This document shows positions 25,301 to 39,600 of a DNA stretch of 64,000 nt, one piece after another. The position numbers and the translations under genes were made by a program. This DNA is from Icerya purchasi (Eukaryota > Arthropoda > Insecta > Hemiptera > Monophlebidae), in assembly GCA_039619475.1 (NCBI GenBank), contig CM077115.1, positions 147,812,274 through 147,876,273 on the forward strand. The letters run 5' to 3'. Each line of letters starts with the position of its first letter. Within the stretch, counting starts at the first letter, position 1. The notes under the pieces are model-generated. The model saw only the letters and a program-made list of their open reading frames with translations. It was not told the origin of the DNA and made no database searches.

Positions 25301-28222
25301 AGCACATAACTGCTGGGATACCACAAGGGAGCATTTTAGGACAGTATTTATTTATAATATTTTTAAACGACATTCCAAAAATCAAAGAGTCTGAAATATA
25401 CCTATATGCAGATGATACTACAATAGTAGCATCATCCTATAGAACAGACACAATAGCAAATAGACACTGCAAAAAGCAGCTGACACGTTAATAAAATATT
25501 TTAAAAAGTGGCAGATTAAAATAAACAACAATAAAACGGAAGCCATTTTATTTACTAGAAGACGACCATGTATACGAAAAGAAGTAATCATCCAAGACAG
25601 GTAGGTGAAATGGAAGAATGAAATCCAGTACCTAGGCCTAACACTTGATAAAAGATTAACTTTCACGAAACTAATCAAAAATAAAGTTATAAAAACTTAG
25701 AAAGAGATTTTTAACACCTGAAAACAAACTTATTATCTATAAACAAATCATTCTTCCCAAAATATTATATGCAGTAATAATTTCGTCGTCTACCAGTTAA
25801 ATTATTTTTCAAGAACTCGAAAGAATTCAAAATCATTGTCTACGAATAGTACTAAATAAACCACGGTACACTAACATCAATACTATGCACAAATATGTAA
25901 AAATACCGTACATTCAGGAAATAATTACAGAGAACACGCGGAAATTTTTTGGAACGTGCAGTGCATCTGACTTAATATTAATAAATAATATAGGCTCTTA
26001 TGATTATCAAACCCTAAAGCTCAGATACAAAAAATATAAACATAAAAGGATAAAGCACATACTATTAACTTAAAGGAATAACTCTACGAAACTCTTGTGC
26101 CTGGCGATTGCATAATGTTTAAATTATTTGTATTTCGTATTAATGTTAAGCAAGTTGCAAATTTCGACTTCTCGTAGCGTACGTAATATCTCGTTATCGA
26201 GTAAATTAGTATAGATCTTTCTTTATGAAACAGACATATTCTTTTACATTCTACCTGAAATAATATTTTAAAGGCCGACGTTGATTTAAGTGGCTCGGTT
26301 TCTTTTTTTTTTTTATTATTATTTACCTTTATATACCCCCTAAGAATAATCCTCATGCTTTATCTTCACTTAAAAATCCCTTATAAATCAACTTTAATAA
26401 ATTTGTCTTTAAATAACTGTTATTTCCCTTTATTCTTTTTCTTTTATTATTGTGGCATGTCATTTTCAATAATCACTTTTCTTTCGCGAACATAAAAAAA
26501 ATTAATATAATTCTCCTTCTTCAAAAAAATCAAAACTGCTCAAATATCTTTAGTCATACCACTGAGGTGGAGATTCTCCATTACTTTCCGACTCAAAGGG
26601 TGCGTTTTACAATCAATTATTTTCATACTTATAACTGCCATCTAGTTCATTCTTATTACCTCCAGATTGCTTAATTCCGATTCTATCCAAACTGATTTTC
26701 TTTGGATTACTAATCATACCGGTATATAAACTAACGAAAAAACAGATTCGTCGGTGCAATCTATTGTTCAAACTGGTTACTGTTTTTCCTTTCAAAATTT
26801 TCTTCCTTTAATATTAACTGTCTGTCCATGAATTTCCATTTTAGGTTACGACAACTGTCCTTTCTCTTTTTGCTTTATTCTTAATCCTTCTACTTATCTA
26901 TTCATCTGAATCTACCTTTTCAGCTCTGGTACTACAGCTTTTCACGGCTTTATCATTTTGATGTTATTTGTTTCATCTGCCGTTTTATTTCGATCACAGA
27001 CTGCTTTTAGCATCTCTTCTTTTTATTTCAATTTAACTTGTTTACCACCTTGTTTGCTTTACCTAGATAATTTAGGTATAATAGTCTGCGATGCTTGTTA
27101 TATAATTTTCTTCCAATATTTAGCTATCGTTCATTTCTTCTATCAACGTCTATTACTTTTCCCTGTATTGTTAATATGATATTAAGTCCTTCCCCATTGG
27201 CAATCCCCTAACTCAAATAAAAAAAAATTAATATTCTACATTAACCGCTAAAATATATCAACCGTATAAATGCTTTAATGGTTGTTTTTTTTCTTCGGAA
27301 TATCTGTTCCATAGTACGTTTTTATCAAGAATTTGTTTTATATTCTTCTTAAGTAATTCTTCAACAGTCGCATAATTTATTTCGATATTAGCTCGTAATA
27401 TTTTTGTTTTCTGTAATTTCGCTATGTTTAACTAGACATGCGGTTTGCTGATTTCAATCGTTCAAAAATGTAATAATGATTTCCCAGACGTCATATTGTG
27501 TGACGAATATTGACCGGTAAAATAAGACATACCTCTTTATCATGTTGCAATACAAAAACATTAATAAAAATAAAAGTAACTTATTTGTCTAAACTAATAC
27601 ATACAATTTTACATATTGAACAATAGCTCCACGAAAGAATCGACTGACTAGGTTTTTCAGAAAATCCAACCATTTCATGCAGTGTAACGTGAATACAACC
27701 GTTTCCATGAACAAAGCGTCTTTCGTGATCCATAATCGGTGTATCACAACTGTTTGATGGGCAAACGTACGATTCACGAAAGCAGTATTTCGCCAAAAAA
27801 CTACCGAGTGGTATATCATTTTGCCCGTAAAAATCCATGTTGACGACCCTATAACAGTAACGTTAAAGTGAATTTCCTATATTCCGTTTTTGCAATAAAT
27901 ACTAAGTTTATGTTTACACATATAATTCGAAAAATATGGAAACGTACTATGAATATTCATATTTATATATTTTTTTTTTAAAGTAAATATTAATCGCGGA
28001 CAGTTTTTTAACTTTAGAGATTAACTTTGTACCGTTATTTATGGTAAAAAAAAAACTTTGCTATTAATAATATATTTGAGTGAATTAAATAGTGATAATA
28101 CTAAATTTTATTTGCTCTTAAATAAACCTTTAACCTTTTATGCCGAAGGAAGTCAATTAATTTAATACGAAGTAATTTAAAATTTTCATATATATCTATA
28201 TTTACACTTAAATCTATCTGTT

Positions 28223-28277
<55 letters not shown>

Positions 28278-31200
28278 ATAAAGCGAACAAAGTTATCAAA
28301 ACTACTGAAATCACAAAATACGTATAAACTTCAAATTTTGTATGTAGATTCCTATAGACTATTAATTGTGTCACAAATGCGAAAAATCAAAAGAAACAGA
28401 GAAGACGAAAAATCACTAAAACTCTTAGAATCATTATACGTACAAATATGAAATTCATTGCGTATGTTCTCATTGGCTATTGCACGCTCATAAAAAAGGA
28501 ATTTTGGCAAATCCATGTCAAACATGAAAAATCACGAAAGATCCCGGATAAAAACGACAAGTTAAAAATACGAAATCCCTAAATCCAAAATTTACATTTT
28601 CGAATTGTATTTTTGATAATAATATGCGGCTATTGAAATACTATAACATAGCACTATTAAATAAAAAAAGCTGTTGATTTGATTATCAACAAGTTAATGT
28701 TTACTCTTGTTGCGCATTAATTTTTTGGGATCGTCAGATACCAATCTGAGCAATAGAGGTATATCCGCTACGTTCCTGTATAAAAATAACTATATAAAAG
28801 GATTACTGGTATATACATAGGTAAAGAAAAAAATTGATAATTTGTTAATAAATAAGAAAATTAAAATGAAATGTCTACTATGGTAAATATAAATTCCAGA
28901 CGAAAAAATATTAAAGTAAAGTGCTAACGCGTTTGTTTCTTGATATAATAACAAAAATTTAGAAGATTTTTAATTACTCCTAGCTTAACTAAAATACATT
29001 TTTTTTTTTTTGTTTACTAAACAAGTTGCGGATCCCACAAGACATATGCCTGCTTGTATTTCTACTTAAAGTAATTTTTTTTAATTTCAGTATATTTAAA
29101 ATTAACGTTGTATAAAGTGAAATTGTAGATAAAATGGAGTTTGAAATTATCTATTGATAGAGCGTATGCCTGTTCTTTTTCATATCTCATTCGGTACACA
29201 GTGACCTCTCAACGACTGTTCAAATTCGAACTAACATTATGTGTCGTGTGGTGAAGATTTAAATAACTTACTCAAACAAAAATCTTAAATTGACGCCAAC
29301 TATTGAGATTATCTATCGTGGACTGTATTTAGAGTTTGCTTTAATTGTTATATTAATAATATGTTCAAAATAAAGAAAAACTAAACAGAGGAAATAATGA
29401 AGACACACAATGATCAAAGAAAAACCTTACATATTACATAAAAAAATAAAGAGAAAAGGGAAGGCAAAGAAAAAAAACAGTCATGTTTTGATTTGTACTT
29501 ATATTAATGGCCAAATGGTTCGTCGTCAGACAAAATCGGTGAATAGGTAAAGATTTAAATAGATCTTCCGCGAGCAACAGCTAATATATATGTATATATA
29601 TATCTATATACATTATGGCGTTATATCCCGATGATGGCAAGCTAGAAATTATTTAATTTTCGATCTCTCGGCATTCTCGTGTTGTTTTCTGTCGTCAGAG
29701 AAACTGATCAGGTACACTAACATAGCTAAAGGTGAGTATTTCGCATTTTGTCGAAGTTTTGGCAAGTGCAACGTTCGGTTGATGTAAGTGTATTTGTATA
29801 ATGCTAAGTGACAACAGGGCAACGTACATCCGCAGCGTGTGCGCATCGGTCGTTACTGCCAGCAGCATGAGCTGAGACTTGTAAAATCCTGCGGTAATGT
29901 GTAATTATCAGAATATTTGATCATCTTCTAGGCACGTAGCCCTTTATTTTTAAAGTGAAATTTCGATATTTCAACTTTGAAAAAATTCGATAAAAAGACG
30001 GAATAAAATTAAATAGCTGAAGAAAAATACGCGCGTTTGCGATGAAAAATCAAAGAAAATTAAAAAAAAAAATATATGGAATTAACAGATTTTTTAAAAT
30101 AAGAACTTTCATTTTATCACAAAAATATCATCACGGAACAAACCAGTGAAAGATTTTTTGGGCTAAAGTGTAACTAGTACATTTTAATTACCATGGGTTA
30201 ACGCAAAATCCCGGACTATTATTAGAACAGGTGGAAAAACTGCAGAATAGCACGTAAATGTGTTGACGATTCCTCGGATCGAGAACATCAACAAATTCAT
30301 TGTGATTTTTTTGCCCGTTTAATTTCAACTCTTTGCACGACGAAGGCATATTTTTGGAAATAATACGACGTCGGCCACCACTCGCGCGGAACATAGCAAT
30401 CAACTCTTGAACATTTTCTTTTTCGGAACTATCCTTTAATTTTTCACTTACAAATGGATGAACGTCCGTTACCTAATACCATAATAAACAGAAAAATAAA
30501 TAGCTTACATTTTTTATATTTTGAAGAAAGAAAAAAAATATCACTTAGCAAATAAAAAAGTTATTCACACCAATTTTTTACAATGCAAATTTGACCCGCG
30601 TTAAAGAGCAATAGCTAAAAACATACGACCGAGTAAATTTAACATTATGAACCTTTAATGTGCATATGTTATTAATTATACCGTTTCTAGAATACATTAT
30701 TCTCCGAACAGCTTAAAGTAGCAAATCTCCTTTTTTTAAACTCACTATTTCAGTGCACATATAAAAATCGGCGGACTTTCATGTATTTAGAAACTTGCCT
30801 TAATAATGTTTTATTAATTTTTATGTTGCTTAAAAAAACAAAAAAAGTAAGTTGCTATTTATATTTCTGACCTTGACAAGACTGAATGTTTTAGGCGCCA
30901 TTTGGCGTTTGCGTTAGAAAATTTGACTCTCTTTAACGTAACTTTCATAATAACATTTTTTTATTTGAAAAGATAATTTCAGCAAAAAAATACAATTAAC
31001 CTGTGAACATTTTCGTACGATTATTTTTCATAATTTTCGACGTGGATTATCACGACAAGAATGTATCGATGAACTTAATTCTTTATACGCCCAAAAAGCA
31101 CCATCCTACAGCACTATAAAAAATTGGTATAACGAATTTAATCGCGGCCGACGTTCACTGAAGGACGATTTTCGCGAAGGTCGTTCAAAATCGGTTGTTG

Positions 31201-34200
31201 TGCCAAAAAACATCGATGCTGTGCGTGAACCGATAAAGCAAGATCATCATGTGACAAATCGTGAGATTGAGGCATCTTTGGGAAGATATTGCATGATCAT
31301 TTGGCTGTAAAAAAGCTTTGTTCGCGTTAGATCTCCCATAATCTGGCAAACGCTCAAAAGAAGGTTCGATTCGCTTGGTGCAAGGAAATGTTGAAAAAAT
31401 ACGTCCAAGGTGCATCAAAGGCTGTGTACAACATCTACATAGGTGACGAATCATGGATCTATGCACATGAGCCTGAAATAAAATAGCAATCGACTGTATG
31501 GGTCTTCCAAGACGAGCGAAAATCCAACAAAAGTTGTTCGCGGAAGAGGCACATCAAAACAAATGGTTGCCTATTTCTTCGACATTACTAGTCACATAGC
31601 GACAATGCCGTCAAAGCAACGTAGGACGATCAATTCTGAATGGTATACAACCATTTGTTTGCCAGAAGTCTTCGATGAAATAAGGAAAATAGCAAGCGCC
31701 ATCGGATGATTCTTCATCATGACAATGCGAGCTCTCAAACAAAGGAATATTTGTCCGGTCAAAACGTCGAATTGATAGATCAGCCGCCATACAGTCCTGA
31801 TTTGCTCTCCAATGACTTTTTTTTATTCGCGTACATCAAAAACAAATTACGTGGTGAACGATTTTCGAATAGACAGTTGATGCTTTCAAAATGCATTTTT
31901 TGAAGTCACCTCAATCGGAATGGGAAAAGTGCTTCGAAAATTGGTTCAAACGCATGAAAAAGTATATTAATCTTCATGGAGAATATTTTGGAAAACAATA
32001 AACAGATTTCGATTATCAATATTTGTTTTTTTCATTATTAGGCCAGAAATATAAATAGCAACTCGCGTACTTTCGCATTTATCTATATAAAATTTTCTCT
32101 TATTACTTAATGATTTTGTTGAATGGTTTTTACGTAATCGAATTAAATTTGTTTATTTCTAAATTCATTTATGGTATGTTAAAGAAAGGAAAAAAATTGC
32201 ACATATAAATTCTTCGAAATCGGCACAACATCGTTACATCGATGGGTTTATTCCGATGTTTTACCAATATTAAGCTCATTTCTGGCTAGTAAACGTTATG
32301 AAAAATAAATTTAACGGACGAATACAGCATAGAAGGATGATTCTGGAAATCAAATTGCTCTACGCGTGCAAGAAAATATAAAGCGTTACCACGATTTTTT
32401 TCTCCTTCTAAAAACAATATAACTTATATAACTTCCTTTTACCATTACTACAGAATATTAATAATAATAATTTTTGTTTTATTATGGTAAAAATTGCGTA
32501 CGATTTAAAGAATAATTAAGTGTTAACTCTCATCAATTAAAAACGAAGTAATATTTGCACAACAATAATTAAAATACTTCAATAGAGTCTTATTTTTTCA
32601 AATAAATTATTAATAAATACTTCAGAACTTACTGAAATTGCTTTGTTGGTAGATTTGGTCACGTCGAAATTTGAACTTTTAATAGAATTTTTCATATTTC
32701 CCAATTGAATAGAATAGTACAGTTCGGACGGAAATAATTTACGTAGTTCACAATTTCTGCCAACCTCAGTTTCCAAATAAGGTACATCGAACTACAAGTT
32801 AATCGGATACAACAAAAATTTACAAATTAACTGACGTTATTCGAGATGTTCAAGTAAACCGTTTTAAATAGTCTTAAAATACTCGAATATTTCAAAATTC
32901 ATCAGTTTTAAAAAATTTATATTTTTATATTACAACATAATATAAAAGAAAACTTGAAAACTTTTACGCTTCCATATACATACGAAAATATATGTAATTG
33001 TGCTTAAATAACAATCGAAAAAAAAAATTAAAAATAAAATTTAGCGGCCTCCATAGTGTATTTTTAAAAATTCGTATTTTTGAACGGCACAAGCAGAGGA
33101 AAATTTAGGATTTTTTTTTTCTTTCTTGTTTTTTCCCTGGGATTGCCAACAACGAACGATTACCCATCAACATGTACAAATAGTAGCAATTAGGAGTCAC
33201 AAGGAATGGAACCTGACTAAGAACACTATACCAAGCATGGAGAAACAATGACAATCAACGTCAATAAATGCAAAACATATGCATCCTGAAGAGAGAAGGA
33301 ATGACACTGCCGAAGGGAAGAGCAAAAGGAGTTTACTATCCAATGCCATGACCATATCTGCAATTACAGAGTCCACAATACCGATGGACAAAGCAATCAG
33401 CTTACAATTAAGGAAAGTAGAGAAACACGGGATGTTTGAAAAGTAGTTAAAACCGGCAAGCACCAAAGCTGTATAGAACACAGTGCTTAGCGCGCTTTAA
33501 AAGGTGATTTAAAAATTCAATGACTTTCTAAACCACTATAAAAAAAGGTTTATAATCCTTTAATTATGAAGAATAATTACAGCGACAACTACGAAAAAAC
33601 AGCGCTCGCCATCCTGTCAAGATAAAACGAATAAAATTTGCCTCCAACACTACAGCTACACTGCAACAGCAGTGCCTACGGTGCTGGCTGACAAAGAGTT
33701 CACTACCCAACGTTCTGGCAGCAAATGCAACAGCAGGCGTGCAATATTAACTACAAACTGTGTAGCTACAACATTCGTGCATGCTCTTCGTTTAAAAAGG
33801 AGTTCATCAGAAATAACAGGACACGATAAGACAGGAATGCCAAAACTGAAAGGAACTACTGAAGGGATTTAATATGATGAAGTATGGAAGATAGGAATTT
33901 TGCTACAATTGGGATGATCAACGTTGAATGTAGAGAGAGAAAATAAAGGGCACACAATATGGAGTTGAAATATCATGTGAGAGCAACACCAAGTATAGAG
34001 CTGTCCTTTCAGATGACAGAGAAGAACACTCAAAGAAGACATAATCAGAGTCACATACGACTGTGTTATCGAGACACAGCGGACAAACAGGAGAGGAAAC
34101 ATCGGGGAAACGATACAATGAAACAGGAAGCCAACTGTGACCAGATCGAAGACGACAGAGAGCAGACATGATGGAACGGGGGAGGTGCGGAAAATCTAAG

Positions 34201-36577
34201 TACTATGGTTGAGCAGCCGGATTGGGATGAATGGAAAAATATTGTGAACAAGGATTGGAGAAGGATGATCTATAAAAGGATTTCCAATTGGTATTTTGGA
34301 TACTTTTTATGATATGTATTAATTCGTGACAAGGAAATCGTCCAGCTGGGCATCCAGAAGAAATAGCCGAACGAGCAAGATAATCCGCCTTTTCATTACC
34401 CGCAATCCCGGCATGACCAGGGATCCAAAGGAAATCGATGATTAATGAGTGTGAACTGCAAAGGCTAAAGATTACAGATCGGATGCGCAGAATGATAGGA
34501 TCGGCTGAAAAGGGAACATGTGAAGAGGAGATACACTGAAGGACACTTTTACAATCAGAAATTAAAAGGAACCTTTTACGATGAGCAACAGATGGTATAA
34601 GTTCAACGGTACTAGTAATTAGCAATTTATCCGCATAATAAACGGAATAAAATGAAGAAATTTTGAATAGGCTGAAATGATTAAGAGCGGGAATATAGAT
34701 AGATGCATCCACTCTGTGTTCTATTTTAATCCTATATTGGTAACGGGAGGTCTTGGTTTCCACAAGTCATGGCCTATTCGAGACTACAGCCATCAGGAAG
34801 AGGTCCAACGTCCTTATTATTTTTATCCCTCTCCTTCGGAAGGCGCGGCATTATCGAAAACTCGATGAGCCGAGGTTTTCAAAAGGTATTATTATTTCTT
34901 CAGAAACCAAAAGTAAGAAAAAAGGAGTGAAAAAAAAAAGAAAGAAAATTACCAATAATAAAGTAAATAAATAAATATTCTAATTTGCCAGTGGTACACT
35001 GAAGAAAGAAATTATTGATAACGTAAGTTTAATAAAAAATCAATTGAGGATAATGTAACCGAAAACTCGCACTTCCCGCTTTCTTATTTCAATTTGGTAA
35101 TCCTAATGGACCTAATCCAGGGACAAAAAAATCCCTTTACTATCGTTAACAGTTTTTTCACCAGCGACATAGATGGCTTGATAAACATGCTCTCCGACAA
35201 TTACCTCATACTGGAAAACCGCGCAATGAAAACACGTCTCTCCCAGGGGATTTTTTGTGGACACTACTCAGCAGTAGCAGTTACGGATGGAGACAGTTTT
35301 TCTTTTTATGCTGACTACATCGCATACAGTTTTATATGGATGTAGTTTATCATAAACACGTAAAACTGCTATTATAAATTTTCTCCTATTTCTCCCATTT
35401 CTCCTTTTGCATTCCTAATTGTACAATATCAACCTCTTTGAACTCTTTTGTTATTTGCTGTCAGTAGTTGTGACCATGTCCTTTTTCTCTGAATAACCCC
35501 CTGGCGACTTCCTTTTCCTTTTGTTTTGTGTTTTTTCGTTTTGGTGGGTAATCATCCGCTGCTGACAAGCACAATAAAGAAAGATAAAAGGGGAAAAAAT
35601 AACTTTTTCTACAGACTACTGTATTTAGAATTTCATTTTGTGTAAGATGTATTGTAAATTCTTTTTGAAATCTTACTTTTATTCAAAATTCAATAAATCT
35701 CATATTCTATCAAGAATTTCTCATTTAGAGTCGAAAATAAATATTTCTTTTTTTCCTTTTTTTCATGAAATTGTCAATAAAAGAGTAAATGAAAATGAGA
35801 AAAGACGAGCATGCAGAAAGAAAATCTTGAAGCATTCAATCGGAAGAGTATATTTAAAATAGGCGTATTATTTCGGCGTCACCGATAAAGTTATACTTAC
35901 CATGATCAACGGAGAAATACAAAGCACCGTATCTCGCAATGCTTCTCGAAATTTGTTTTTGTTAAGGGAAACTTCCGATAGTGCTAAATCGGTATTCACC
36001 TCAACAGCGGTATCCTCTTCATTGAGGGGGTCATCATCACGTTGTTGATGGTGATCCTGTTGTTCGTGGTAGTCTTCTTTCTTCAAATGAACATGCAGAG
36101 GATCATCATCGTCGTCCGAAATCAGTTTACTGGTTACTTTCTTTTCTTCTATGATCTCACTTTTACTGCATTTTACCGTCTTATCTTCAGTCTGCTTACG
36201 ATGCTGTTTGTTATCCGTATCGAAAGAACTACTATTGTCCGCTAAAAAGGTGCACTGCGACGATTTCATTGGTTTTGCAAATTCGTCTAGCAGAAAAGAT
36301 CTTTCTAATTTCGAATTATAAATCAGTAAAGTGGTAAAGTTAACGACTGATTTTAATTTTGACAATTCGGTTATCGAACCGCCTCTTAGCAGTATCGTGC
36401 AGCCCAACTGTGGAAATGCGCATCCTTCAAAAAACATCAGTGTTTTTGATTCACCTGTAATAAGGAAAAAAATAACTCTGTGTACACTGATTTCCGATGA
36501 ACACCGCGAGAAACCCATCACCGTAATTTGAATATATTTTTTGTAATAATACAATATAATTTTTGTTTAGTTTTTCA

Positions 36578-36608
<31 letters not shown>

Positions 36609-39600
36609 CGGCAAAGTGGCAGATACAAAACAAATTAAAGCCATTACGTACAATTGACAAATATGGATCATTTCATGAAAAAAAAAAAAAAAAAATATAT
36701 ATATACACATAAATATTACGTCAGTCTTTCCACGTACAACAAAAATTCTTAGCAAAAGAGAAACATGTACAAATATACCGTGTTTAAATTTAAAGAATAT
36801 TTTTCTTGCATGGTACATCTAATCGAATCATTTCGATGGAAGTCAAAAGTATTGTTTTCGTATAGCAGTATCGAAACTTTTTTACTTAAATTCCATTTTC
36901 AAAGTTAACACTTTGATCATACGTTACATAACTATTATTAATTTTATTATCAAAGTTATTACGTATTTTTTTTGTAATTGTATAGATTGTTTTCTTATTC
37001 TTTTCATATATCTACAATGAATATTTAAAATAAATACGCGTATACATATATATATATATATGTGCATGTAGTAAATTGGAGGATAAAAATGAATCAATGT
37101 AAGTTGATATAAAATAAATAAAAAACATAAATACTCAAAGAAATATAATTAAAATTTTAAATAACGGGTTGTCAATTAACGGGATAATATTATTATTCAA
37201 GGTGTTATCTTTAAATTTGTTAGTATAAAATGCTTCGACGTTGCTCAGTGAATTAAATGTGACTCCTTGTGAAGCCTTCCGTTACCGAACACAGTATTTA
37301 AACAAAGACTGACGTACGATATGCATACAGATATGACTATTAAAGTATATATATATAAGTAACATGAATTTACCGAAAATATCGTCGAAGCATTTCATAT
37401 TAAAATGATAATGTTATTTAAAAATCATATTCTAATTATTTCTTTATGTATTTAAGTTTTTCTTCCTTTTAATTGATTCTTATTAGCTTGCACTGATGAT
37501 CAACTTTTAACATTAAATTATGAATTAAGCGGTCAGATGGTGAAAGCTAGACACTAATAAAAATGAGGAAAAAAACATTAAATTTATCATTTATATGTAC
37601 TGATATTTTTCAGATTTGCAACACTTAATTTCAGTTCTACCACGAATGTGCGCAGTACGCTATTCCGGAACATCCTCGCATTAATTTGTCCTTTAACATG
37701 AAAATAAGCACGTCACAATTATCATAATGAACAATTTTATCCGCTGAAATTTTTGACTGCGCACGAACTTAAAAATAAAATCAAAAAAAAAAAAAAGGAG
37801 ACAAATAAAATGTCACGTACCATTTTTAAATGTATAATTTTCCGTGCGAAATGACCGGCACGCTCCAAGCTGCGGTTTACCAACGTACACATCAAGTGAT
37901 GTCACAATATCCGCATTTGTGCACCTAGCGATTCTTTCTAAAACAGTATATTTAACGTTCAGTACCAACGTTATCCCGAGCGCGGTTAATGACTCTTGCG
38001 CGATACGCGAAACATTTTTCTGTACCAACACTAAATCAGGATTTAAAGAAGCAATTCTAGCCACCGCGTGCCGCAAATATTCGTGTTCCTATTATCAATT
38101 AATTTAATTTAATCACTCTGAATTATTCCTAACTTCAATCGCAACGTAGAATGTTTAAAAATTCGTCAACGCTAATGAACTTACGCATTAACAACATTTA
38201 CCTAAAACACGCTGAAGAATCACAAGGAATAGTTCCCCGTTCTCAGCGAAATGTAAATTACAAAGTTTATCCTTTTCCGGATGATTTTAATATATCCCGT
38301 TAGTAATTACAGTTTCACAATGTCATCGTCAATAGCGTAACACGTAAAATGTTTAAAATAATGACTGGGGTGTATAGCTAAGGATTTTTTCGGGATATCA
38401 GTCCCCCTTCCAGTTGAAATTTAAAAAAAAAGTACCCTGAGAATAAATAAGGTTTCCAAAATTTTTCGGAGCTTTTTTTTTTCATTATTGTTTAATTAAC
38501 ACATATTTCATAATAACCTGTTAAGTGAAAGGATAGAACAAATTTATTACTGATTAATAACAATGTTTTTTTTTTTTTTTTTTTCTTTCGAGAGGTTCGT
38601 CAGAGTAAAAAGGCGTAATCGAGTAAATGTTACCAGGCTTTTTCAATATACAGTAGCGGAATTCAGATCTTCACCGTTTGGATAAAACGTCGTTCGTCTG
38701 TGAACACCAGTGCATTTGTTTGTTACTGATGATGACTTTGCATAAAATTTCAGAAATTCTCGCTATCACATTTTCTCACGAATTCCGATGTAACTTAATT
38801 GGGTGCCTAACCCCCAATTACATGTTAACCAATTACGTAAAATATACTGGAAGCGGAAAATGATAGGAATAGCGAATTAAGAACGTCACATGGGAATATA
38901 TTCGAAATATGATATACATTTAACACTCGGAGCATATAGATTATTGTCATAATTGTTGATACCCCCGGTGAATATTTCTTTCGATAAAAAATAGACATGG
39001 ATAAGAGAATAATTGAAAAATAAAAAGCTTCAATTAATGATCTAACAGATTATCAAATCAAAATGTATTTGTAAAATTGTATAAAGGAAATATTATGATA
39101 ATTAAATCTGAATCACTAAAGCGCTAGGATAGCATGAGCAGCGGAAACATAACGAGAGATATACATGATGAGCCGAATATACGTATTTTTCCTTCTCCCC
39201 TCTTTTCTCTTCTTTTCCTCTTTCCCTTACTCTTTTTCATCTTTTCTTTCCATCTTTCCTATTCTTTTTTTTTTTTTTGTCTTTTTTGAAGTAAATAGAA
39301 TAAAATAAGGAGTAACAACTATAATAATAATAAACAAAAAAACTTTAATTTTACAACGACATTTAACCCATGTTTACAATTTTAATTAAATTCATAAAGG
39401 TATGTAAGAGTCACCTACATATTAAAAATAATATTAAATACAAAAAATATTTATGCTCAATAGATAATTCCAACTTCGATTAAAACATGTATGAAGTAAA
39501 ATATAAACTAAACTAAAATTAAATTAAATTAAAATTAAAATAAAAACTAACATTAAGAATTAAAATCATTTATAAAATGGAAATATGATTAATCAGAGTA

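Noticed and set aside
28186..28374. Minus-strand open frame with Tyr-Ile repeats
   Set aside because: It is a translation of the TA microsatellite.
35868..36554. The full 228-codon frame as a single exon
   Set aside because: Only 35901-36454 is bounded by splice sites in the right phase; the ends of the frame run into intron.
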